From positions 248,001 to 312,000 of the forward strand of contig JBCFBK010000001.1 in assembly GCA_038562555.1 (NCBI GenBank): a DNA stretch of 64,000 nt, in the 5' to 3' direction. The position numbers and the translations under genes are program-made. Position 1 is the stretch's first letter; every line of letters starts with the position of its first letter. Below are positions 52,951 to 63,300 of the stretch, piece after piece. The notes under the pieces were generated by a model. The model was not told where the DNA came from. It worked only from the letters and a program-made list of their open reading frames with translations, and made no database searches. The DNA is from JBCFBK01 sp038562555 (GTDB taxonomy: Bacteria; Bacteroidota; Bacteroidia; Bacteroidales; Prolixibacteraceae).

Positions 52951-53789
52951 AACGTATCGGCATTTAAGAGGTCGCTGTAGTCGATACTAAGTTCAACGGT
53001 CCTGCCTGATATCTGCTCTTCGGCCATCTGAATGCTCAGAACTTTATTTCCGGGATAGGTGAATTTCCGGAACACAAAAACGTTGCGGTAACGCCTTTGA
53101 AAATAGGGGTTATCATAGAGCGTGAACACCGGTTTTAGCTCCAGGTCCTGGACGTTTGTGGCTTTTGTGATCCGTTTATCGCGGATCCGGAAACGCAGCT
53201 GGTCAATGTCGTATTTAATCCGGGTGCTGTTTTTGAAGGATACATCCACAAACACATAGTCACCCGAAGAAAAAATGTTGTTCAGCCAGGCTGTCATTCC
53301 AAGAGCTTTGGAAGCCACGTTACGATATGTCCGCTTTTGCCGGATAACCTCCATGGCAAAAGTCCGTATTTCCTGTCGGGTCATGGTGACTTCCGGAAAA
53401 TCCAAAGGTTCCATATGTTTGGGCAGGATCTCAATGCGGGTGCTGAGCCAGGAGCTTTGCGTGGCGGAGGTATAGATCACATCGTACTGGGCCATGAAAC
53501 TCTGTCCGACGATTGTTACCACCGTTGATGGCGTCTGGGCATCATGAGGCTTATGACCCAGAGAATCGGGATAATATTTGATGCGAAGCACATTGTCAAC
53601 CGGGATATCTCCGACAACATCACTTGTGGAAATATCCACATATTGGATTGGCTCAGGGGAGACAAAATGAACCGACAGCCCGTCGCTGATATAAAAACGG
53701 GGCAACTCCTTTTTGGAAATTGCCCCGTTCTGTGCGCAAACGGATGAAACAGCTGAAAATAGAACAAGAGCACTAATTAATATTTTCAT
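52947..53789 (-). CDS. traN: Conjugative transfer protein TraN (DUF4138; VirB9-like)
   Basis: A 280-residue periplasmic protein: signal peptide (1-19), then the DUF4138 pattern FYISDGLSVHFVSPEPIQYV, LRIKYYPDS, FMAQYDVIY, and a second domain (DYVFVDVSFKNSTRIKYDID, FRIRDKRITKATNVQDLEL, KLSIQM-like end). By analogy with VirB9 it joins TraM (VirB10-like) in the outer-membrane part of the channel. It overlaps traM by 17 bp and traO by 4 bp. Confidence 0.93.
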   Translation of the reverse strand: MKILISALVLFSAVSSVCAQNGAISKKELPRFYISDGLSVHFVSPEPIQYVDISTSDVVGDIPVDNVLRIKYYPDSLGHKPHDAQTPSTVVTIVGQSFMAQYDVIYTSATQSSWLSTRIEILPKHMEPLDFPEVTMTRQEIRTFAMEVIRQKRTYRNVASKALGMTAWLNNIFSSGDYVFVDVSFKNSTRIKYDIDQLRFRIRDKRITKATNVQDLELKPVFTLYDNPYFQRRYRNVFVFRKFTYPGNKVLSIQMAEEQISGRTVELSIDYSDLLNADTL

Positions 53790-55017
53790 GGTGCATCAAT
53801 TTTGATTGAGTTTTTGGGCTTGATAATTCCTGACTGTCAATCAGGTATACATAGGTGGAATATTTAATTTTAACCTTGTTCTTCCGGATCGCCTGTGCGA
53901 TTGCCTGGGAGGTGGACCGAAAGGCCTTTTGAAGGGTGGAAGTTAAAAAACGGCTTTGCTCCTCCGTGCTGGAAGTGGTCATATTCATTCCCTGGATAGA
54001 ATTGCTGCCCAGTTCCCGGGTAAACTCCCGAAATGCCGATTGCGGAACATAAAGGCCTTTCATACCATCCAGATCATAGACATCCAGCTTGACCGGCAAA
54101 ATCTGATCATTGTGGAAAACGGATTGGATGGAAAAGGTGACCCGTTGGGCGGAAAACCCGTTAATATTCGCATACAAACAGGTCCCTTTCGCAATGCGTA
54201 TGCCTCCAACCAGAATATCCTCCAGCAGGCGAAGCCGGATACGATAACCGGCGTAACCGACAAGTTCTTCATCGATGATTGCTTTGATAAACGTTCGCTC
54301 GCTGTGAGGTTTCAGGGTGTTGAATATCCGACTGGTCCGGTCAGCACGCTGCACGCTCATCTTACTTTGCCGCAGCTTTTCAAGTTCTTCCTGTAAAGCC
54401 TTTTGAGCAGCTTCCCGCCGTACTTTCGCCTTGTACTCCGGATCATTGGCTTTTTGAAAGCTGTCAATCAGCGCATACTGGGTCCGCATCATTGCCAAAG
54501 GGTCTTCCTTCTGCCCCTGTTGCTGAACGGCGGCCCGAGACACTTTGTCCTGTTTTTCCATCGCCTTACCCTGGTTTAGCAGCTCCAAAAGCGCCTTGTC
54601 TGTTTCATTGAGCGGTTCATCGGGCGAAACATCATCGCTTGACCGTCTTCCCGCACTTTTGTTGACAGCATGACCGTTCAGAACAGCATCCAGACTGTCC
54701 ATCTGGTTTCTCTCTTGCTGAGAATATAAATTCACGAAACCTGGAGCTTCACTTTCTTCGGTTTCCAGTCCGGAAATAGCAGTATAGCCATCAGCTTCCT
54801 TAAAATGTTTCTGGTAGGTCGCCAGTTTATCTGCCAGTTTCTTCTCTGTCACCTCTTCCGAGGGTGGAGCGATATTCTTCTGCAGTCCGTCGTTGCCGGT
54901 GATAATCACCGGATCCTCCTTTGCATAGAGATCCTGATAAACATAGAATCCAAGGAAAGTAAAGGGAAACATGATCAGCGGAAGAATATACCGGGGTTGT
55001 TTAAAGTTGATCTTCAT
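53773..55017 (-). CDS. traM: Conjugative transfer protein TraM (VirB10-like)
   Basis: A 414-residue protein with a single membrane helix (about 10-28), a long polar and charged linker through the periplasm (about 50-225) and a C-terminal beta-rich domain (about 235-400; IKAIIDEELVGYAGYRIRLR, RLLEDILVGGIRIAKGTCLY, SAQRVTFSIQSV) that matches TraM of Bacteroides elements and the VirB10 barrel domain. It spans the envelope and couples ATPase state to the outer pore. It overlaps traL by 4 bp. Confidence 0.93.
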   Translation of the reverse strand: MKINFKQPRYILPLIMFPFTFLGFYVYQDLYAKEDPVIITGNDGLQKNIAPPSEEVTEKKLADKLATYQKHFKEADGYTAISGLETEESEAPGFVNLYSQQERNQMDSLDAVLNGHAVNKSAGRRSSDDVSPDEPLNETDKALLELLNQGKAMEKQDKVSRAAVQQQGQKEDPLAMMRTQYALIDSFQKANDPEYKAKVRREAAQKALQEELEKLRQSKMSVQRADRTSRIFNTLKPHSERTFIKAIIDEELVGYAGYRIRLRLLEDILVGGIRIAKGTCLYANINGFSAQRVTFSIQSVFHNDQILPVKLDVYDLDGMKGLYVPQSAFREFTRELGSNSIQGMNMTTSSTEEQSRFLTSTLQKAFRSTSQAIAQAIRKNKVKIKYSTYVYLIDSQELSSPKTQSKLMHHENIN

Positions 55018-55382
55018 TTCTTATCGGGATTAAGGTTCCTGTTCAGTTTTTCCAGTTTTTGAAAAGCTTCCAGCAGGCGAAGACTGTCGGCATGGGAAAG
55101 GGTGTCCTTTTCCATCAGCAGGCTGATCTCGCTTTTCAGACTGATGGCATCAGAAAGCGTGGATACATTTCCAACGACACCGGTAAAACCATGAGATACG
55201 CGGGAAACCGGAGTGAATCGTTTCTTTTCCACCGGTTTTTCTGTTACTTCCAAAGTCGTTGTCAGGATGACGGAGGCAATAATTGTTACCACCATGACCC
55301 TGAAAAGCAGCTTCGGCTTTTCCCCGATAAACGTTTTTATCCGGAGAAAGGGGTTGGGATTAGAAGACTCGTTTGGCGACAT
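55014..55382 (-). CDS. traL: Conjugative transfer protein TraL-like
   Basis: A 122-residue protein: a polar 25-residue start, one membrane helix (about 26-44; LLFRVMVVTIIASVILTTTL) and a helical periplasmic end (LSDAISLKSEISLLMEKDTL then a charged coil). Its place between traK and traM and its DUF3989-like layout support the TraL name. It overlaps traK by 23 bp and traM by 4 bp. Confidence 0.75.
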   Translation of the reverse strand: MSPNESSNPNPFLRIKTFIGEKPKLLFRVMVVTIIASVILTTTLEVTEKPVEKKRFTPVSRVSHGFTGVVGNVSTLSDAISLKSEISLLMEKDTLSHADSLRLLEAFQKLEKLNRNLNPDKK

Positions 55383-55977
55383 TTTTCAGATCTTTATTTT
55401 CCAGTGTTTTCCAGCGTACAATAAGCACCCCGTGCGGGTTGTTGGCACTTCGGGGGACATCTTTCAGATACCCTTCGGTGATCAGCGACCGGGTCAAGGT
55501 AGAGGATTTGCGATCGATCCGTTGTTTCCCGTAATAGCGGAAATACCGGTTGGGATAATCAAGCCGGATGCTGTCGGTTTCGATAGTCAGAACAGCCGAA
55601 GAAAGGAGCACCTGATTGTAATAGCCTTTCTCCTTCAGGTTATTATACTGCTGAATCCCGGTCTCATCGATCAGGTACATCGCTTTTTTCATCTGGTATT
55701 CGATATACTGGTTATCAGCCGTGACGGTAAAAAAGACGGAATGGAACAGGTCCACATGGGCTTTGTATTCCACCGGCCGGTTCACTTCCTGGTCGGTTTG
55801 TTTGGCCAAAAGGGGAACATCTCTGTCCAATATATAGATGGTCTTTCGTGCCAGTGATAGTTGATTGGTGAAAAATACCGTCAGGGTCACTGTTATGGAC
55901 AGGCAGAGAGCAATGGATGCCACCGAAATGGTCGCCGCCAGTTTTATTTTGCTTTCAATATTCTTAATGATTGGCAT
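55360..55977 (-). CDS. traK: Conjugative transfer protein TraK (VirB8-like)
   Basis: A 205-residue protein with one membrane helix (about 12-36; ISVASIALCLSITVTLTVFF) and a periplasmic domain (about 45-200; DVPLLAKQTDQEVNRPVEYK, HVDLFHSVFFTVTADNQYIE, YQMKKAMYLIDETG), the TraK pattern of Bacteroides elements, similar to VirB8. It links the inner-membrane complex with the core channel. 18 bp after traJ in transcription order. Confidence 0.92.
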   Translation of the reverse strand: MPIIKNIESKIKLAATISVASIALCLSITVTLTVFFTNQLSLARKTIYILDRDVPLLAKQTDQEVNRPVEYKAHVDLFHSVFFTVTADNQYIEYQMKKAMYLIDETGIQQYNNLKEKGYYNQVLLSSAVLTIETDSIRLDYPNRYFRYYGKQRIDRKSSTLTRSLITEGYLKDVPRSANNPHGVLIVRWKTLENKDLKNVAKRVF

Positions 55978-55995
55978 ACAGGCGTTATTTAGAAG

Positions 55996-57204
55996 TTAAA
56001 AAATTTTCCCGGAGGCTATTTTGATAACCTGGCTTACGGACCTTCGTGATCCGCCAATAATGACAGGAGCAGAACGCCCCATGGTGGATACCGCAGAGCT
56101 CACCCCGCTGGTAGAAACGATCCAGGTCGAGATCGATGGAACCGTAAACATGCAAATGGCTGTCATCAGGAAAGTAATGATGACAACGCCAAACGAAAGC
56201 AGCCCGTTCATTTTCAGGAAAAGGAGCTTTTCGATCGATACAAGCGTTCCTTCCCGTGTCACAATCTCTGCATAGCGGTCAATCTCGGATTGCATGGCAA
56301 ATTCCTGAAAAATCCCTCCCACAAACATGATCATCAGGGCAATGGTTGTGTAAAGGTTAACCGAGATGAAACGGGCGATCCAGGTAGAAAAGCTGTCCCG
56401 GAACATGGGCAGGATACTCAAAGCCACCGAAATAGGGCCCAACATGATCAGGATACCGGAGTAAATGATCTGGATGGCAAAAATAACATAGACAGCGATC
56501 CGCAGGATCATCAGCGCAACTGCTTCAAGTCCCTGGGATATGATCAGTTGAATTCCCACCTGAAGTTTTTCCTTAAGCTCCAGAACTGGAGCCACAACGG
56601 TTTGCACCCCTTCCTTAATGGTTCGTCCCATTGACCCCAATGGATCTTCCAAAAAGGATTTGGATTGCTCGGCGGCCGCTTCTGTTTGAGCTGCGTAGTT
56701 ATAAAGCTGTTCGACCATTTGGTACTGGTAATCCTTCCGGATATACCGAAGGTTGTTCACAGCAACCTGTTGTGTCTCTTGCTTGTTCCACATCGCATTA
56801 GCCATGATATCGGTGGGAAAGGAAACAAGCTGCACAAAAGGCCCCCAGTAAAGGATGATCATTAAAAGGCCAAATGGGCGAAGCAGCGGAAGGATGTCCC
56901 ATTTCTCCTCTCCGGCCATCATCCGGTACGATTTTCCGGCGAATGCCAGCAAGGTCATCAAACCCGCCAATACTCTGGCCAGGTCGATAAAAGTGTCGAA
57001 TTCTCCCCAGATGACTTCTTTCCAGCCGGAGAGGAACGATTCCATAAACCAGTCATCGAAAAGAGGGCCTCCTTCTGCCCAGTCAATGGCTTTTTGCATG
57101 TTCTCCGATACCGGCTTCTCGTTACTGGTTTGCGCCGGTAAAAGAATTGGCAGGGAAAGGGCTGTGAGCAACAACCCGATCCGTATAAAATAAAGTAGAC
57201 GCAT
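55996..57204 (-). CDS. traJ: Conjugative transfer protein TraJ (VirB6-like)
   Basis: A 402-residue polytopic protein with a signal-like start (1-25), a lumenal helix region (IDWAEGGPLFDDWFMESFLS) and about six membrane helices, including IYSGILIMLGPISVALSILP and GLLSFGVVIITFLMTAICMF, as in TraJ of Bacteroides elements. It is the inner-membrane pore component. It lies 21 bp after the gene at 57226. Confidence 0.9.
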   Translation of the reverse strand: MRLLYFIRIGLLLTALSLPILLPAQTSNEKPVSENMQKAIDWAEGGPLFDDWFMESFLSGWKEVIWGEFDTFIDLARVLAGLMTLLAFAGKSYRMMAGEEKWDILPLLRPFGLLMIILYWGPFVQLVSFPTDIMANAMWNKQETQQVAVNNLRYIRKDYQYQMVEQLYNYAAQTEAAAEQSKSFLEDPLGSMGRTIKEGVQTVVAPVLELKEKLQVGIQLIISQGLEAVALMILRIAVYVIFAIQIIYSGILIMLGPISVALSILPMFRDSFSTWIARFISVNLYTTIALMIMFVGGIFQEFAMQSEIDRYAEIVTREGTLVSIEKLLFLKMNGLLSFGVVIITFLMTAICMFTVPSISTWIVSTSGVSSAVSTMGRSAPVIIGGSRRSVSQVIKIASGKIF

Positions 57205-57225
57205 ATTTTTACATTTTGAGATTGC

Positions 57226-58053
57226 TTAATAAGCGGTTTTGGCTTTGCGTATGATTTCAAGCATCCATTCAGCATCATTGGATGAGTTCCAGCTAAATTC
57301 GACCTCCGGAGAAGGAATGGGGCCGCTGTCTGCTTCCTTTCGGAAGGCGAGCATCCGGTTTGCCCAGATCAGGTGGTGGTCCAATTTTGACTGAAGCTGA
57401 CGATATTCCAGCATAATCCGGTGATAGGCTAAAATCCGCGATCCCCTGTCCATATCGCTATTAAACGCGACGCCAAGGCGTTCCTGAAGAACCGTCATTT
57501 GCTCTTCGAACCAATCCAGAATTCCGGTTTGGGTCAGGTAACTTATTTCTTCCCCGCTCAGGTCATTTTTAATCCTTCCGATGTCAAAGTTCCGGACTCC
57601 TTTTAGTTCAGATTTATAATACAGTTGCCAGAGAGGATCCGCTCCGGATAATAATCCGGAATAGTGACTCATCTCCCTGACTGCTGTTTGCCTTACGGAA
57701 TCAGTATATTGCCGGTAGGCGTTGCTGGTTTCCACCAGGGCTGAGTTTAGCAACATCCGTTGGGTTTGTTCTCCTGTTGGGCCAAGAGGACGGATATCTC
57801 TCCCTTTCCGGTAGTCCCCGTTTTGGGAAGGAGCGAGCCAGCCCCAGGTGCGCATAAAATGGACACTGGTCTGGACGCCCAGAAAGTATTTGGGTTTGGG
57901 ACGAAAATTTCCCCAGTCGGTAATCACCATCCGGTCCTGTTGTGCCTTGATATGGGGATCATCAATAACCATAAAGCCCTGCGCAAAAGCAACGGGACCC
58001 GACACTGCCGGAAAGAATAAGACCAGCAGCGCTTTTAACATGGTTTGTTTCAT
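57226..58053 (-). CDS. Exported transfer-region protein, distant relative of the three tandem paralogues
   Basis: A 275-residue protein with a signal peptide (1-24, ending AFAQGF) and a mostly helical body with Arg/Gln-rich heptads (LAYHRIMLEYRQLQSKLDHH). It ends EWMLEIIRKAKTAY, which is like the ends of the three upstream paralogues (IIREAKT, IVAKAKT, IISNAKT). Its position before traJ is where TraI (DUF4141) lies in CTnDOT, so it may be a TraI or VirB5-like equivalent; that is inference. Confidence 0.6.
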   Translation of the reverse strand: MKQTMLKALLVLFFPAVSGPVAFAQGFMVIDDPHIKAQQDRMVITDWGNFRPKPKYFLGVQTSVHFMRTWGWLAPSQNGDYRKGRDIRPLGPTGEQTQRMLLNSALVETSNAYRQYTDSVRQTAVREMSHYSGLLSGADPLWQLYYKSELKGVRNFDIGRIKNDLSGEEISYLTQTGILDWFEEQMTVLQERLGVAFNSDMDRGSRILAYHRIMLEYRQLQSKLDHHLIWANRMLAFRKEADSGPIPSPEVEFSWNSSNDAEWMLEIIRKAKTAY

Positions 58054-58135
58054 TTTTTTGATTGATGAGATTAAAAGAAACTAAAGAAGGCTGCACGAAA
58101 GCATGCAACCGATAAACCGGTATATCCGGGAATTC

Positions 58136-58807
58136 TTATAGCGGCAAAGTCTTTGCTTCGCGGATGATCTGGTCAATGATTCTTCTGTCCTGATTGACCC
58201 AGGAAGAAAACGGATTCAACGAATTCCACAAACCATACATTCGCTTCCAATAAAGGTTATTGCGAAGTGCGAAAAGCGAACCCCGCAGGAGTTGCAACCG
58301 CTGTGTTATTTTCCGAAGGAGTTCATCCCTCGTGCCGTTATTCATCATGGCCTGCGTACCACCTGCACTAATAAAAGTGGATATTTCCCCATACAGTTCC
58401 AGCGCCTGTATCTTAATGCTCTTAACCGATTCCGAAGCAAAAACGACAATCTCCGGATCCTCTGCAGCCATCTTGGAGATTTGCGAAGCTTCCGACAGAA
58501 TATCGGAGATAAGCCCGGTCATGTAGCTCATCATCCGGCCATCTTTAAACAGCTCGTTGACCTCAGCGAGGGAATTGTGAATGATCGTCCTGGCTGCTAC
58601 CAACTGTAAAAGATTGGTATTGATCTGATTGATATTGCCCTTAATCGAATCGGTCTGTCTGATAAGGATCCCTTCAGCCGCCATCCTGGCATTCTGGTTG
58701 ATCATAAATGAGGTGAAATGATTGTAGTCCACATAGTTGGTTATCTGGGCATCCACGATATCATAAAAGAAAAAGCAGACGATGAGCGGTAAAAAATTCC
58801 GTTTCAT
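58136..58807 (-). CDS. Exported transfer-region paralogue 3 (possible VirB5/TraI-like)
   Basis: A 223-residue helical protein with a signal peptide (1-20, ending DAQITN). It shares with its two upstream neighbours a central AAEDPEIVVFASES segment, a WNSLNPFSSWVNQD motif and an IIDQIIREAKT end. Long helices and export point to a VirB5-like minor pilus or channel subunit, but no family is certain. It overlaps the next paralogue by 4 bp. Confidence 0.65.
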   Translation of the reverse strand: MKRNFLPLIVCFFFYDIVDAQITNYVDYNHFTSFMINQNARMAAEGILIRQTDSIKGNINQINTNLLQLVAARTIIHNSLAEVNELFKDGRMMSYMTGLISDILSEASQISKMAAEDPEIVVFASESVKSIKIQALELYGEISTFISAGGTQAMMNNGTRDELLRKITQRLQLLRGSLFALRNNLYWKRMYGLWNSLNPFSSWVNQDRRIIDQIIREAKTLPL

Positions 58808-59481
58808 AATCCTGTGGTTTTTGCTTTTGCGACAATATCCTGTATGATTTTTTGATCCTGATTGATCCAGGAAGCAAAATGGTTGTCTGTCAGACCTTGC
58901 TGCTGTTTTGCGCGTCGAAGGGTAAGCAGTAAAAGATAAGATTTACGGTTAACGGTCCGAAGTTCGTTCATGGCATGATTCAGGAGCATCTTTCGGTCCG
59001 AAGGCTTCATCTGGTTGATATCGCCATAGGAGATCACGATCCCTGTGATAAACCGGACAATCGACATGGCCTTATCGGTAATCTCCGTTTCGCTTTCAAA
59101 AGCAATAAATGTAAGTCCGGGAGAGTCCGAAACCACATCAAAGATATCCCGTTGGGTTTCGAGGATTTGCTGCAATACCGGATAAGCCTCCAGGGAGACA
59201 AAACCCGCTTCGATCAATAATCCCACGCTGTTCAGGCGCGACCGTATCTTTTCGTACTTCTCCCGGAAAAACCCCATCTTCTCTTTGTTGATTTCTTCCT
59301 GGGTTCCAACCAACCCTTGGCTAGTCCTGATCTTTGTCTGCCTTTTGTGTTCTTTAAGGGTGTTATCTACTTCTGTGTGGATGAGTTGATAACAGATCCA
59401 GCTTTTGGCGTTGCCGTCCTTCAGCCAGAGCGTAAACACAAACCCCGTTATCAGAAGGACTTTTACAATAATTCTTGTCAT
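58804..59481 (-). CDS. Exported transfer-region paralogue 2
   Basis: A 225-residue helical exported protein with an N-terminal signal (ITGFVFTLWLKDGNA) and the shared C-terminal pattern (FASWINQDQKIIQDIVAKAKT). It differs from its neighbours in the middle (VSDSPGLTFIAFESETE in place of the AAENP segment) and is the most diverged of the three. It overlaps both neighbours by 4 bp. Confidence 0.65.
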   Translation of the reverse strand: MTRIIVKVLLITGFVFTLWLKDGNAKSWICYQLIHTEVDNTLKEHKRQTKIRTSQGLVGTQEEINKEKMGFFREKYEKIRSRLNSVGLLIEAGFVSLEAYPVLQQILETQRDIFDVVSDSPGLTFIAFESETEITDKAMSIVRFITGIVISYGDINQMKPSDRKMLLNHAMNELRTVNRKSYLLLLTLRRAKQQQGLTDNHFASWINQDQKIIQDIVAKAKTTGL

Positions 59482-60146
59482 AGCGTTTTTGCATTGGAAA
59501 TGATTTCATTCATGATCCTGACATCCTGATTCACCCATCCGGAGAAGGGGAAAAGACTATTCCAGAAGCCGCGTCGCACTGCCCACCTAATGGAATGTTT
59601 CATGCCAAAGGCGGCGCCATAGATCAGCCTGATTTCGTCATAGATGTGGTTCAGCAATTTCTGCCGTTCGCCGGCGTCCATCATATTCGTTTCCCCGCCT
59701 TCCAAAACATGTGTGATCTCGGAGGCAAGGCCCAGGGCCCGTGTTTTGAAAACAGAAGCGCTTTCGTGTGCGAAAATGACGTATTGCGGGTTTTCTGCCG
59801 CCAGCCGGGTTGTCTCGGCAACCTCCAGAATAATATCCTGGGAAGTTTCATAGATCCTTTTGATTGTAACCGCATTTCTCACCGTCTTTGAAACTTCTGT
59901 CAGCCCCTTGACAACCTTTTGCTGCAGATTATTCGCCACTTCCAGCTGGGAGTTGATCAGCACCTGTCCCTTATGTATCGCGTTCAGATTTTCATTGGTC
60001 TTTTCCTGTTGCCTTTTAATGGTATTGGCATAGGTCCGCATGGCGGGGGCGGTCAGGACATCGACATAAACGATTTGGGCATGCAGGTTAGCCAGATTAC
60101 AAATAATCAAACCTGCGACAAACAGTATTAAAGTAGTTGCTTTCAT
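59478..60146 (-). CDS. Exported transfer-region paralogue 1
   Basis: A 222-residue protein when started at the ATG at 60146, which gives a proper signal peptide (MKATTLILFVAGLIICNLAN) and the same length as its two paralogues; a longer frame to 60281 is open but not needed. It has the shared AAENPQYVIFAHES, WNSLFPFSGWVNQD and IMNEIISNAKT motifs. First of three tandem copies. The 174 bp before it, up to the traG stop, hold no gene and may carry an internal promoter. Confidence 0.7.
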   Translation of the reverse strand: MKATTLILFVAGLIICNLANLHAQIVYVDVLTAPAMRTYANTIKRQQEKTNENLNAIHKGQVLINSQLEVANNLQQKVVKGLTEVSKTVRNAVTIKRIYETSQDIILEVAETTRLAAENPQYVIFAHESASVFKTRALGLASEITHVLEGGETNMMDAGERQKLLNHIYDEIRLIYGAAFGMKHSIRWAVRRGFWNSLFPFSGWVNQDVRIMNEIISNAKTL

Positions 60147-60320
60147 GCATATAAATCTTATTTCTACTATTAAACTTTGGTACGTACTCATGGAATAGCC
60201 ATTTATTCGCTTCGCGGATTTCCCTTTGGTCAATTCATTTTCGGTTTGTGTGGGATATTCTCTCATGGCTATTTCATGCATTTAGTGTTTAAAGATTGTA
60301 GGTTAAGAAATGCGCTGATC

Positions 60321-63300
60321 CTAAGCGGAGACGGTTTTACTCTGGTAATCGAGCCATTGGGAAAACTCCAGACCGCTCTCCTGAAAATCCTTTTGCAGGT
60401 GGATTACCGCATTGTTCCCGTATTGTTCTTTATAACTGGAAAGCACGTCAAACAGCTGGTCTGTCAAAACCTGTCCGGCAATATTGACCAGCTGGACAAA
60501 TTTCGAAACCGGCAAGCCGCATTTTTTCATGTGGCTTACAAAGTTTTCCAAGCCATCGGGGTAGTTGCCAAAGGCGCTGGTGTAAGTTTCCACGGCCAGC
60601 TTCTCCGGTTTTTCCGTGGTATAGGTCAGGTACTGATGCAGAGAAACCTCCACGCCGTAAACTTCTCCTGTAGATCTTCTGCGGATGTAAACTTCTTTAA
60701 AGGGACCCCGGTTTGCCCTGTTGTCGAGATTATTCACGGTGAAGATTTTTCTTTTTTCAACCTCGCTGATCGAAAGTAATTTTTCAACAGATTGATAATT
60801 ATCCCTGAACTTGGTTTGATCCAGCAGGCACAGCGTATCGGAATTGGCAATAATGCTGTCCTTAACCACCGCATTCCCGATAATATCATCCAACTCCTGG
60901 GTAACCACAATCGCTTCGCCGTTAAACTTGCGGACTGTTTTATACAGGTAAAGAATATATCCGGCCATCATGGGTGAGGCTATCGCTTTCCAGGCTTCTT
61001 CGATTATCAGGGCTTTTCGCTGTCCCTGCCGGAAACGCATTTTTTGCAGAAAAATGTCCATGATGATCAGTGTCACAATCGGGAACAGAATCTTATTCTC
61101 CTTGATATTATCGATCTCAAAAACAATTAACCGTTCGCTAAACAGGCTGCGGTCTGCTTCTTCATTCAGGATGCTTTCAAACTCTCCACCTTTGCAGAAT
61201 TTCTTAAGCACATAGCGAAACGACGGGAAGTCAAATTTGATCTCGTCCTTTTTGCGGATCAGGGGAACCAGACAAGTGGCAAATTCATAAAAAGTATTGA
61301 AACTGGGCGATTCCACTTTAAAAAGACTATCAAGCTCTATCGCCTTTCGTTTCAAAAGGTTGGTGTATGCCGCCGACAATGACTGCATGCTGCCGGATTC
61401 CCAACTTTGCTGATCCGACCAGCTAAGTGTTGTAAGCAGGCGGGCCGTATCATAATTTTCGCGTGACTGCCGGTCTGAAAGCACGTCGTAAGCCTCAGTG
61501 GCCGCAATGAAGATATCGGAGTCGGTTTCTTCTATCTCCTGCCCAGTGTGCTTATCCGGATGATGGGTCATCGCAAGGCGCCTGTATGCTGTTTTGATTT
61601 CCTCGTCGGTGGCGCTTTGGGACAGCCCCAGCATCTGGTAATAATCTTTTTCGGCCTTTCCTAATTTCTCGGCCAGGCTTTCTTTTGCCGCTTCGAATAC
61701 CGAACCGGGGTTTACGCCGTAACCTTTCAGGTGATCCTCCAGTTCCCGGATGGAAGCATTTTCGATCCAGCCGGCTTCCCTGGTACGGAAATAGTTTTTG
61801 TAATAGGCAATGACTACGTCGCTTATCACATCGGACTCTACCTGGGAAAGCTTGCCGTCGGAGCCTTTCCAGAGCAGTCCGATCAGGGTGGTCAGAAAAT
61901 CCTTTTTCTCCAGGTTGTATTCATCCCGGGTAATTGCAAACGGATTCATGGCGATCGGCTTTTCCGGCTTATAGGTAATGTACTTACCATCCAGGTATGC
62001 TGAAATTCCGGCGTAGCTGTCGCCGGTGTCGACAATCACGACATCCATATTATAAAGCAGGTACTGCTCGATAAGCGCATTCATGAAAAAACTCTTTCCT
62101 GATCCGGAAGGGCCCAGAACAAATTTATTCCTGTTGCCAATCCGGCCAATGTCCCAGGAATAGTCTGCCGGGTCTATCCGGATGGGGATGCCCTGCCGGT
62201 CTGTAAAACAAATCGAAAATCCTTTTGGTGCCGGTTCTGAAACAGGCAGGGCTTCTTTAAAAAAAAAGCTGAGAGCGGCATCGGAGGTGGTCAGATACAG
62301 GTCGTAGTTCTTCAGTTCCACCCCGTTGCCAGGTAAAGCCGCCCGGAATAATTCCAGCTGATTATAACTGTTCCGGGAGGGGATGATCCCCTGGAGGAAG
62401 AGTGCGTTCTCAATGTAATTGATTGTTTTGGGCAGCTCCTTTTCCCCGGCACAGATCACCAAGGAAAAATGAGCGTTAACCAGAAGCTGGTTTTCACGGG
62501 CCACATCCTCCAGCAGTTTTTCAATGTCGGCCACACAGATATCATTTTCCGGGTCCGGGATCCCTGAATGCCTCCTTTGTTTAAGCTGAAGCTTCTGGAT
62601 CGTATGCACCTGCTGGGGTATCTCGATTACCTGGTTGTAAATAATCGTGTCGTAACCCGGGACCTGATGAAGGAAGGCCATCGTGTCGACCGGAAAGCCT
62701 TTCATTGCTTCATTGTCGCTTCTCAGGATATAAGGAGAAACCTTCTCCGGAAGGTCGATCCGGTCAATGTCGATCAGCGACAGGCACCTGGTTTGTTTTT
62801 CTCCAAGCCGGATACCGGTATCGGAAGGGACCATGTTGTCCATGACAATATTCTTCGACATGAAATCCATGGTCAGGATTCTTAGTACCAGCAGGTCAAT
62901 ATCCTTTTGATGGAGTAATTGAGGCTTAAATCCGTTGGTATCCAGGGCCTGGGTTACTTTAAAGATCAACCCTTTAAAGTCATCGCCGCTCTTTTTTGAA
63001 GAAGCAGTTTTTTTACCCTGGGGTTTTGTGATGATCAGGTAGGTAAAGATTACTGCGTGAACCCGACCTTTAAAATGCTCGACATACTTCTGTTGAAGGT
63101 ATTCCTTCGGAGTATGCGCATCCCAGGTATCTTTTGAAAACACGTCCAGCTTTTGCAAAAGATAACCTTCTCCAAGAATTTGAATCACATTGAGAAGGTT
63201 TTGATGAAACCTGGTGTATTCATTCGGGTCAGCACAATATTGCAAAACCGGATTGGCGATCTTGATAACAGCGCTCGGTTCACCTCTCGTCCCTAGAAGC

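Noticed and set aside
61443..61646. J-domain in TraG as a frameshift or gene-fusion artefact
   Set aside because: The reading frame is continuous on both sides, the TraG motifs before and after it are in the same frame, and the domain is complete with no stop or start near its edges.
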